Origin: Methanobacterium sp. | Lineage (GTDB): Archaea > Methanobacteriota > Methanobacteria > Methanobacteriales > Methanobacteriaceae | Assembly: GCA_003164415.1 (NCBI GenBank) | Contig: PLTK01000229.1 | Location: 1,563 to 8,131, forward strand | DNA length: 6,569 bases | Direction of reading: 5' to 3' | Shown: positions 1-5,105 of the stretch, one piece after another | How positions within the stretch are numbered: position 1 is the first letter of the stretch | How the letters are laid out: each line of letters starts with the position of its first letter | The notes under the pieces: model-generated | Seen by the model: the letters and a program-made list of their open reading frames with translations, nothing else | What the model was told of the DNA's origin: nothing | Databases searched by the model: none | Made by a program: the position numbers and the translations under genes

Positions 1-104
1 CTTGCCTGTACAAACTTCCTTTCGATCCCCGGAAGCCATACACTGACTAACAATGCCACTATTAAAGTTCCTATTATGGCGATTAGGGAAGTTATTGGTG
101 TCAT
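1..104 (-). CDS. ehbO: EhbO, NuoH-like membrane anchor (N-terminus only)
   Basis: Only the first 34-35 codons are in the window; the gene runs off at base 1. The translation is a hydrophobic segment (TSLIAIIGTLIVALLVSVWL) followed by PGIERKFVQA. The ERK...QA stretch is the start of the NuoH/HyfC/EchB signature, which normally continues as a Q-R-x-GP loop. In this family the protein is the multi-span membrane subunit that seats the hydrogenase arm on the membrane, near the ion-entry path and equivalent to NuoH or MbhM. There are two adjacent ATGs, at 107 and 104. The ribosome site AAAAGGAG (111-118) lies 3 nt before the first and 6 nt before the second, so I prefer 104. That site overlaps the ehbN stop codon (117-119), which suggests coupled translation. 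Its position directly after the large-subunit gene fits EhbO. The remainder cannot be judged. Confidence 0.85.
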   Translation of the reverse strand, partial: MTPITSLIAIIGTLIVALLVSVWLPGIERKFVQA

Positions 105-110
105 CATGAT

Positions 111-118
111 CTCCTTTT
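111..118 (-). promoter_or_regulatory. Ribosome binding site of ehbO
   Basis: AAAAGGAG on the minus strand. It overlaps the TAA stop of ehbN by two bases and lies 6 nt before the ATG at 104, but only 3 nt before the ATG at 107. The spacing favours the second ATG, and the overlap suggests reinitiation by ribosomes finishing ehbN. Confidence 0.7.
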
Positions 119-1250
119 ATATTTTGATTATTTGGATTGCACGATCTGTGCAAGTGAAACATGGATCGCACTGTACTATTGCGAGCTGTGCATCTGTTAT
201 ATGGTGGCCTACAGCTGCATACTGCATTGCACCTATATTGGTAATTGAAGGTGTTCTTACAATGGAGTTTCTTACTCTTCCATCTTCAAGAGCGTAGGAA
301 TGGTAAAGCTTACCCCTTGGAACCTCGATATAACTCTTAGTAATTGGTGCATCCTGCATCTCCCAGCTCCTGTTGGTTATTTTACCATCTGGCAAATGAT
401 CCAGGGCCTGCCGTATTATTTTTGTTGCTTCTGGAATTTCTAAAACCCTACAGAGAAGGTTTGATTTTACATCTCCATCATCCTGTGTTATAATATCAAA
501 TTCAAACGGATCATATGCTTCCATTTCACGTCTAAGGTCTAATTCAACACCTGTGGATCTTAGTGTAGGGCCTGTTGCAGCCAGTGCTATTGCTTGTTTC
601 TGTGATAATACACCCACACCTGTGATACGGGCCATTATCATTGGATCTGATACGAATCTATCGGCAAATTCTGATATTTTCTCATCGATTATATCCATTC
701 CTTCCCTGATCTTCTGTATCCTCATTTCATCAAGTTCACAGCGAGGTCTTACACCGCCGATAATAGATACTCCGTATTGGACCCGGTTTCCTCCTATCAT
801 CCTAAGAAGTTCCATAACAGTTTCTCTAATGTAAAAAACCCTCATTGCAAATGTTTCATGGCCTAAAACTTCACTTCCGTGGGCAAGATATAGCATGTGA
901 CTATGGAGTCGTTCAAGTTCTTCCATAATGACCCTTATATATTGAGCCCTTTCAGGTACGTCTATTCCAATAGCCTTCTCAGCCACAAGCACCGAATTCC
1001 AAATATGGCTGTTGGAACATATTCCACATATTTTTTCGGTCAGACTGTTGGCTTTTTCAACAGGTAGGCCTTCCATTATCCTTTCAATACCCCTATGGTT
1101 AATTCCTACTGTTATTTCAGCATCCCTAACAATTTCATCCTCAACAAACAAACGAACCCTGTAAGGTTCAATTGCTGCAGAGTGCACAGTACCCATAGTA
1201 ACTTCAGTTTCGATTACCTTTTTATCGGTTATCTTGTTATCTTCATTCAT
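117..1250 (-). CDS. ehbN: EhbN, [NiFe] hydrogenase catalytic large subunit
   Basis: This is the catalytic subunit of a group 4 energy-converting hydrogenase, homologous to complex I NuoD. Numbered from the ATG at 1250 it has 377 residues. The N-terminal G-x-x-H...EP segment (20-28) is followed by HRGIER (52-57) and the L1 motif KICGICSNSH, giving C75 and C78. The L2 motif DPCFTC near the end gives C364 and C367. All four nickel ligands are therefore present, unlike in NuoD or FpoD, so the protein should be an active hydrogenase. All are ordinary cysteine codons, with no selenocysteine. The protein ends only ten residues after C367 with R370 in place of the usual histidine, so there is little C-terminal extension for a maturation protease to remove, as in CooH. 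The longer frame begins at a GTG (1259) that lies inside the ribosome site GGTGG, so ATG 1250 is the better start. It sits between small subunit ehbM and ehbO. Confidence 0.95.
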   Translation of the reverse strand: MNEDNKITDKKVIETEVTMGTVHSAAIEPYRVRLFVEDEIVRDAEITVGINHRGIERIMEGLPVEKANSLTEKICGICSNSHIWNSVLVAEKAIGIDVPERAQYIRVIMEELERLHSHMLYLAHGSEVLGHETFAMRVFYIRETVMELLRMIGGNRVQYGVSIIGGVRPRCELDEMRIQKIREGMDIIDEKISEFADRFVSDPMIMARITGVGVLSQKQAIALAATGPTLRSTGVELDLRREMEAYDPFEFDIITQDDGDVKSNLLCRVLEIPEATKIIRQALDHLPDGKITNRSWEMQDAPITKSYIEVPRGKLYHSYALEDGRVRNSIVRTPSITNIGAMQYAAVGHHITDAQLAIVQCDPCFTCTDRAIQIIKI

Positions 1251-1309
1251 TAAATCCACCTTTTATATTTCTAAATCATTTTATATCGTTGCAGATTTGA
1301 TTATTAAGA
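1251..1309 (-). other. ehbM-ehbN gap
   Basis: This 59-nt AT-rich spacer separates the ehbM stop from the ehbN start. It holds the ehbN ribosome site (1256-1260) and an ATATAAAA run (1261-1268, minus strand) directly before it. That run is too close to the start codon to serve as a TATA box with a normal leader. There is no palindrome, hairpin or poly-T terminator that I can see. Confidence 0.5.
1256..1260 (-). promoter_or_regulatory. Ribosome binding site deciding the ehbN start
   Basis: GGTGG, within AAAAGGTGGATTTAATG on the minus strand, lies 5 nt before the ATG at 1250. The competing GTG at 1257-1259 is part of this site, so it cannot also be the start codon. This fixes the EhbN N-terminus as MNEDNKI. 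Confidence 0.7.
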
Positions 1310-1756
1310 TCATTTTGCATTCAACAGTAATGGTAATGCCGCAACAACACCAGAGAGTATATCTTCTGGCCTGACAGCACATCCTGGAACTTTAGCATCT
1401 ACTGGAATGATCTTGTCCACAGGTCCTGCAATTTCTTCCGAGGGTATATCTCCGTGTATGTTTTTATAAACTCCTCCCATCAGTGCACAGGCTCCGGCAG
1501 CTATAACAGCCTTGGGTTCAGGAATGGCATTATATATTTCGATTAATGGTTTTTCATTGTGTTTTGTGACAGGGCCGGTCACCACCAGTACATCTGCCTC
1601 TCTTGGATTCCATGTTAAAAAAACTTTGTACTGTTCTGCATCGTACTTTGGAGAGAATATGCAGTTAACTATTTCAATGTCGCAGCCATTGCATCCTCCA
1701 GTGTAAACAAGCATAACGTGGATGGCTCTTGCCCTTGAATATGATTTTAAGCTCAT
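1310..1756 (-). CDS. ehbM: EhbM, hydrogenase small subunit (NuoB-like)
   Basis: This 148-residue protein is the small subunit that holds the [4Fe-4S] cluster next to the NiFe site, homologous to NuoB, EchC and MbhJ. The four cluster ligands are visible: C22 and C25 in YTGGCNGCDIE, C90 in AAGAC and C126 in PGCAVRP. GPVT (61-64) is also typical of the fold. There is no Tat signal and no second or third cluster domain, which matches the short group 4 type rather than uptake hydrogenases. C32 is an additional cysteine with no obvious ligand role. The ATG at 1756 is preceded by GAGG (1763-1766) with a 6-nt gap. The gene follows ehbL after 92 nt and precedes ehbN after 59 nt. Electrons should pass from EhbN through this cluster to the ferredoxin subunits. 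Confidence 0.94.
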   Translation of the reverse strand: MSLKSYSRARAIHVMLVYTGGCNGCDIEIVNCIFSPKYDAEQYKVFLTWNPREADVLVVTGPVTKHNEKPLIEIYNAIPEPKAVIAAGACALMGGVYKNIHGDIPSEEIAGPVDKIIPVDAKVPGCAVRPEDILSGVVAALPLLLNAK

Positions 1757-1848
1757 ATCATTCCTCTTTGAAGGTTATGGTAATTTATGTTTATTGATTC
1801 CATTTAAATTATGTTATAAATTTATAATTTGTATCTGTTTGAATGGAC
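1757..1848 (-). promoter_or_regulatory. AT-rich ehbL-ehbM gap, possible internal promoter
   Basis: This 92-nt spacer is the longest gap in the window. On the minus strand it contains an AAATTATAAATTTATAAC run (1813-1830) that could act as an archaeal TATA element about 60 nt before ehbM, allowing separate expression of the hydrogenase module ehbM-N-O. The core, TTATAAATTTATAA (1814-1827), is a perfect 14-bp palindrome. There is also an inverted repeat AAATTAT/ATAATTT at 1806-1812 and 1824-1830. No clear purine-rich BRE is apparent, and the AT-rich background makes chance matches likely, so confidence is low. No RNA gene or poly-T terminator is seen. Confidence 0.25.
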
Positions 1849-2334
1849 CTACTCTTTCCTCTTTTTTAGTATGGCTGAATCTGATAAGTACTGGGAAATA
1901 AAGGCAATTTTATCGTCTGAAATTTTAACAGGTTGCTTTAAAAGTTGTGTTATGTCAGATTCAACTATTCCAACATCATTTGGATGTATGGTACCTGCTT
2001 CTCCGAATAGAGCATATAACGGACAGAAGTCATGACAATAATAACAATTAACACATTTAAAACTGTCTAACTGAGGTATCTGATCCTTCACAAGGCCCTC
2101 CATGAGTTTTACTGGTTCTGGAAGTTTCACCATAGTAATCGCATTTGTTGGACATGCATTGGCACACCCACCACATCCTATACATGAAACCTCGGCAACC
2201 TTATCTGTTGGAACTATTTTACCCTCGAGGATTTTATTACGTAGTTTCATATCAGTAACCCTGTCAGATGCAAAGAGAATCCTTTTGATATTGGTAATGG
2301 TTCCCTCCAGAAATATTCTTATAAAATCTTTCAT
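1849..2334 (-). CDS. ehbL: EhbL, 2[4Fe-4S] ferredoxin-type subunit
   Basis: This 161-residue soluble electron-transfer protein has two complete C-x2-C-x2-C-x3-CP motifs: CIGCGGCANACP (C51, C54, C57, C61) and CVNCYYCHDFCP (C94, C97, C100, C104). The 32 residues between motifs and the flanking helical regions resemble the NuoI/EchF/MbhN type of bridging subunit more than a free small ferredoxin. The N-terminal 50 residues are basic and amphipathic with no signal peptide. It probably links the EhbM cluster to the polyferredoxin; that placement is inferred from complex I and Mbh. The ATG shares its first base with the TAA of ehbK (TAATG at 2334), and GAGGT (2341-2345) lies 6 nt upstream inside ehbK. 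Translation is therefore probably coupled, which would keep EhbK and EhbL in step. Confidence 0.92.
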   Translation of the reverse strand: MKDFIRIFLEGTITNIKRILFASDRVTDMKLRNKILEGKIVPTDKVAEVSCIGCGGCANACPTNAITMVKLPEPVKLMEGLVKDQIPQLDSFKCVNCYYCHDFCPLYALFGEAGTIHPNDVGIVESDITQLLKQPVKISDDKIAFISQYLSDSAILKKRKE

Positions 2335-3692
2335 TATGATACCTCAAACTCTCTTTCAAGTATTATTGCCTTTGCAGGGCAAGCGTTAGAACAAGCCCCA
2401 CAATATGTGCATTTTGAATCGTCTACAACCATTCTACCATTCACATCTTCCTTGATTGCTTCTTCTGGACAAACTTTTGTACATAATTTGCATTTCATAC
2501 AAAGATCATTTTGTATAAAGCTGAAACCTTCCTTTACTGTCTTTTTAAGTGTAGCTGTACGGGGTATGGCATTAACTGGACAATGTATTGCACATTTCTC
2601 ACATAATATGCACTTTCCAAGATCAACATCGATTGAACCTCTTTTGAGGGTTATTGCACCCTTAGGACAGATTTCTGAGCATATTCCACAGGATATACAA
2701 TCTTCTGTAACACTGCCATCCCATTCAACTGTTTTTAATGTTCTTGCCTTGTTAATATCGCAGGATTGGACACATTTTCCACAGGAGACACAGAATCCTT
2801 TTATACGACGATCAGGATCTTCAGAAAGTCTTATGGTACCTACAGGGCATACATCAAGACATTCCATTGTTGTACAATCCTCGCATAATGTTGGGTCATA
2901 ACGGAGTTTGCCATCAATTACACGCAGTGCTCCATGTGTACATGCCTCTGCGCAGAGTCCACAGTTTAAGCATGATACAATTGCGCCTTTTGTCTTTTCA
3001 CCTTCTTCAGGTTTTCTTATTTTAATATTGAAATCTTCAATATACATGGCATTATTAGGGCATTCAGAAACACATTTAAGACAGAGTGTACATTTCTTTT
3101 CGTCAATAACTCCATCTTTAATTGCCCCTACAGGGCATACATCTTCGCATACTCTGCAATCTGTACATTTACCTTCTGAATCTATATCAACCATTATAGC
3201 CCCTGTTGGGCAATAATATTCACATCTTCCACAAATAGTGCATTTTTCAGGATCTGTACAGATGTTCACTCTTTGAACATTTTCTTCCGGTATATCGGAT
3301 TTTGATCCTGGTTGAATCGTCAATTGGAGGGATTCAAGGAATTTGAGTTGTCTTTCGTCAATAACATCTTGAGCATCTGCTCTTGCATTAATTGGGCAAG
3401 CATCCACACAGATTCCACATCGTGCGCATATGCCCTTTACAACGCCTTTTTCAATTTTAATGCTATTTACTGGACAGGTCATCTCGCAGACACCACATGC
3501 ATTACATTTCGCTCTGTCTACAACGAAACCACCATATTTATTCTTGAATATAGCATTGTTAGGGCACGCCTCTGCACATGCACCGCAGGTTATGCAGCTG
3601 AATGCTTTACCCTCGATGATTCTTATTGCTTGTGTTGGGCATTCTTCAACGCACTTTCCAATGCCTTCACATTTATTTGTTGATAGAAACAT
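2334..3692 (-). CDS. ehbK: EhbK, polyferredoxin with 14 cluster motifs
   Basis: Numbered from the ATG at 3692, this is a 452-residue protein with 14 ferredoxin-type motifs and 56 cysteines. The motifs start near residues 8, 33, 63, 89, 151, 176, 201, 241, 270, 301, 332, 361, 398 and 428. Thirteen have four cysteines. The first reads CEGIGKCVEECP, with isoleucine (I11) at the second cysteine position. Motif 8 ends CT instead of CP, motif 9 has a C-x2-C-x4-C-x3-CP spacing, and motif 10 ends CD. A roughly 50-residue stretch (100-150) with only one, non-motif cysteine separates the first four motifs from the other ten. From memory, EhbK of Methanothermobacter is described as a 14-cluster polyferredoxin, so the count matches. 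It should work as a cytoplasmic electron wire or buffer between the hydrogenase and ferredoxin-dependent enzymes. There are no membrane segments. The ATG at 3698 is only 1 nt from the ribosome site GAAGGT, while the ATG at 3692 is 7 nt away. Confidence 0.94.
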   Translation of the reverse strand: MFLSTNKCEGIGKCVEECPTQAIRIIEGKAFSCITCGACAEACPNNAIFKNKYGGFVVDRAKCNACGVCEMTCPVNSIKIEKGVVKGICARCGICVDACPINARADAQDVIDERQLKFLESLQLTIQPGSKSDIPEENVQRVNICTDPEKCTICGRCEYYCPTGAIMVDIDSEGKCTDCRVCEDVCPVGAIKDGVIDEKKCTLCLKCVSECPNNAMYIEDFNIKIRKPEEGEKTKGAIVSCLNCGLCAEACTHGALRVIDGKLRYDPTLCEDCTTMECLDVCPVGTIRLSEDPDRRIKGFCVSCGKCVQSCDINKARTLKTVEWDGSVTEDCISCGICSEICPKGAITLKRGSIDVDLGKCILCEKCAIHCPVNAIPRTATLKKTVKEGFSFIQNDLCMKCKLCTKVCPEEAIKEDVNGRMVVDDSKCTYCGACSNACPAKAIILEREFEVS

Positions 3693-3759
3693 GACCATTA
3701 CCTTCTAAAATTAATTTTAATGTAGATTATTTTGATATTCTTCATTTTATATTATCCTC
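3692..3759 (-). promoter_or_regulatory. ehbJ-ehbK gap with TATA-like box and ribosome site
   Basis: The minus strand carries TATAAAA (3745-3751), overlapping the region just after the ehbJ stop. It is followed by a perfect 14-bp palindrome TAAAATTAATTTTA (3706-3719), the ribosome site GAAGGT (3700-3705) and the ATG at 3692. A start about 25 nt after the TATA-like element would give a leader of about 30 nt, so an internal promoter for the iron-sulfur genes is geometrically possible. The sequence is very AT-rich and the match is unspecific. The ribosome site is the firm part: it selects ATG 3692 over ATG 3698. Confidence 0.3.
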
Positions 3760-4000
3760 TTCCAAATGTTAATTTACCCACGATAATTCCTGCAAGGGCT
3801 GATATCAGTCCATTTGCAAATACTGAATCGGTATACCATGGGAAAGGACCTTGCTGATAAGCAATTATTACTATGACAATTGCAAGAATCACATAGACAG
3901 ATGCGGGAAAATTTAATTTACTCCCTATGCTAGGTTTGATTCTGGTTCCTAGTACGAATCCTATTATAAATCCAAGGATTAATGGCCCTATGTAAACCAT
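3752..4000 (-). CDS. ehbJ: EhbJ, small membrane subunit
   Basis: This 82-residue hydrophobic protein has about three membrane segments (roughly residues 3-18, 33-48 and 60-76), separated by a basic loop (TRIKPSIGSK) and a GPFPWYTD loop. It has no catalytic motif. The name rests mainly on its place between the MrpB-like EhbI and polyferredoxin EhbK and on its size; I recognise no wider domain, and it is shorter than a typical MrpC. It probably belongs to the ion-translocating membrane arm. The open frame reaches back to a GTG at 4036, which would overlap ehbI by 35 nt. The ATG at 4000 begins 1 nt after the ehbI stop, gives a clean hydrophobic N-terminus, and has GGAG (4011-4014) 10 nt upstream, slightly far. 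I prefer it. Confidence 0.8.
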   Translation of the reverse strand: MVYIGPLILGFIIGFVLGTRIKPSIGSKLNFPASVYVILAIVIVIIAYQQGPFPWYTDSVFANGLISALAGIIVGKLTFGRG

Positions 4001-4001
4001 C

Positions 4002-4478
4002 TTATTTACTCTCCATATTCTTGAGTAGTTTGTCACTTTCTAAAAATGTTATAACTACCGCACTTAATCCCACTAAGACTTTTAGACCTACAAGGAAGTT
4101 CAGGTATGGTATTATACCTGCATGTAATGGGTCGGGATAATCAAATATGTTTACTATGTACGGTGGGACTATGTGGTAAAGGTCTACTCCCAAATTGTAC
4201 ATAAAAAATCCAGTTGTAAAAAGTCCTGCAAGTCCTAAAAATATGTATCCAAGAGCACCTATACTTTCAATCGATGCCATAAAATTGTCTGATAGTTTTA
4301 TTGGACTTTCATCCAATCCATAAACAATTAAACAGAATATTACTCCCGATGCTATTATAGCACCTCCCTGAAATCCTCCTCCAGGTGTTATGTGGCCTCC
4401 AAGTATCGTGAGTATCCCATAACATATTAATACGAGTGATGCAGGAAATACGAATAGTTTGAGTATAGTAGTAGTCAT
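4002..4478 (-). CDS. ehbI: EhbI, MrpB/MnhB-like membrane subunit
   Basis: This 158-residue protein with four or five membrane segments (about 5-27, 37-54, 67-92 and 120-145) resembles the MrpB/MnhB subunit of multisubunit cation/proton antiporters and MbhF of membrane-bound hydrogenase. The signature GGHITPGGGFQGG (27-39) is the diagnostic MnhB-family motif. ESIGALGY (71-78) and the LNFLVGLKV segment (126-134) also match the family pattern, including a membrane-embedded glutamate, E71. It is inferred to form part of the ion pathway in the membrane arm, next to EhbH. Its ATG overlaps the ehbH stop in TAATG at 4478. A full-length GGAGGTGAT ribosome site precedes it, so translation should be strong and coupled to ehbH. 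Confidence 0.9.
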   Translation of the reverse strand: MTTTILKLFVFPASLVLICYGILTILGGHITPGGGFQGGAIIASGVIFCLIVYGLDESPIKLSDNFMASIESIGALGYIFLGLAGLFTTGFFMYNLGVDLYHIVPPYIVNIFDYPDPLHAGIIPYLNFLVGLKVLVGLSAVVITFLESDKLLKNMESK

Positions 4479-4759
4479 TAATCATCACCTCCAAGATCAA
4501 CTTGACCCCTTCCAAAGATTAGAAGAGTTACAATAACGGCTGTAACAAGTATTAATGCTTCCCCAAGGGTATCATACCCTCTCCAATCAAATACAACGTT
4601 TGTTACCATATTTGGGGCTATGTGGGGACCAACCCAATTGTAAAGGTAACTAATACCCGGATAGATCATTGGTTTGAAATCGATTATGGATTGGAAAAAT
4701 GGTACTGCAAAAGCAACCAAGGCCAGACCTGCTATTAGATTTCTTAATCCATCAGACAT
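4478..4759 (-). CDS. ehbH: EhbH, MbhE-like small membrane subunit
   Basis: This 93-residue protein has two membrane helices (about 7-24 and 67-83) joined by a loop containing VVFDWRGYDTLGEAL (55-69). The phenylalanine/RGYDTLGE pattern is the conserved feature of the C-terminal MrpA segment and of MbhE, which sits next to the MrpB-like subunit in Mrp and Mbh complexes. The order here, EhbH followed by EhbI, repeats that MbhE-MbhF neighbourhood. A role in the ion-translocating membrane module is inferred from the family. The protein ends in acidic residues (DLGGDD), whose codons double as the ribosome site of ehbI. The ATG at 4759 overlaps the end of ehbG by 8 nt, and GGGGG (4767-4771) lies 7 nt upstream. 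Confidence 0.87.
   Translation of the reverse strand: MSDGLRNLIAGLALVAFAVPFFQSIIDFKPMIYPGISYLYNWVGPHIAPNMVTNVVFDWRGYDTLGEALILVTAVIVTLLIFGRGQVDLGGDD
4484..4492 (-). promoter_or_regulatory. Full-length Shine-Dalgarno site of ehbI
   Basis: GGAGGTGAT on the minus strand is a nine-base complement of the archaeal 16S rRNA 3' end (established knowledge of the anti-SD). It lies 5 nt before the ehbI ATG and is entirely inside the last codons of ehbH. It is the strongest ribosome site in the window and suggests that EhbI is translated well. Confidence 0.8.
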
Positions 4760-5090
4760 TCAAATTCCCCCAATAAAATAGTGTTACTACTATTGCAAGT
4801 CCTATAATCACGTAAAAGCTCATGCTTGCCAGTGAATCATTTTGTTCTCTTTTTAGACGTGGCATAATAGGCATCGAAACAATGGCCAGCACAAAGATCA
4901 GCACTACCAACCCAATCATAAGGCTTACATTCAACAATCTAAGCATTACAACTGCAATTAAAAGGGTAGATATAAGTGTTATCTCAGCTGTCAACATCGA
5001 AGAAGCAGCCATATTTGAGACTGGCTCATCATCCCCTGTTTCCATTCGAACGTCCTTTATTTTTTTCAGTATAATATCGTAGATGTTCAT
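4752..5090 (-). CDS. ehbG: EhbG, small membrane subunit
   Basis: This 112-residue protein has a charged, probably cytoplasmic N-terminus of about 30 residues (KKIKDVRMETGDDEP). Three membrane segments follow, near 34-55, 56-75 and 89-108, with a basic loop PRLKREQND between the second and third. I see no catalytic or cofactor motif, and the domain is not one I can name outside the Ehb family. The assignment comes from position, size and topology between the antiporter-like EhbF and MbhE-like EhbH. A structural or ion-path role in the membrane arm is inference. The ATG at 5090 has AAAGGGGG upstream (G-run 5096-5100, 5 nt gap) and starts 15 nt after the ehbF stop. Its end overlaps ehbH by 8 nt, so the two are likely coupled. 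Confidence 0.82.
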   Translation of the reverse strand: MNIYDIILKKIKDVRMETGDDEPVSNMAASSMLTAEITLISTLLIAVVMLRLLNVSLMIGLVVLIFVLAIVSMPIMPRLKREQNDSLASMSFYVIIGLAIVVTLFYWGNLNV

Positions 5091-5105
5091 ATTATCCCCC
5101 TTTCA

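Noticed and set aside
553..834. 93-codon plus-strand open frame inside ehbN
   Set aside because: It is antisense to the conserved large-subunit coding sequence, with no domain or credible ribosome site.
117..1259. Reading EhbN as complex I NuoD or FpoD
   Set aside because: All four nickel-binding cysteines (C75, C78, C364, C367) are present; they are lost in NuoD and FpoD.
1829..2035. 68-codon plus-strand frame at the ehbL end
   Set aside because: It is opposite the ehbL C-terminus, with no recognisable protein features.
2407..3216. Long plus-strand open frames (164 and 102 codons) opposite ehbK
   Set aside because: They are antisense to the repeated cysteine motifs, whose regular codon pattern keeps the opposite frame open. 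The translations show periodic GH/HT/Q repeats, with no recognisable domain.
4309..4515. 68-codon minus-strand frame across the ehbH/ehbI junction
   Set aside because: It is an out-of-frame reading of ehbI, whose MnhB motif and strong ribosome site establish the true frame.
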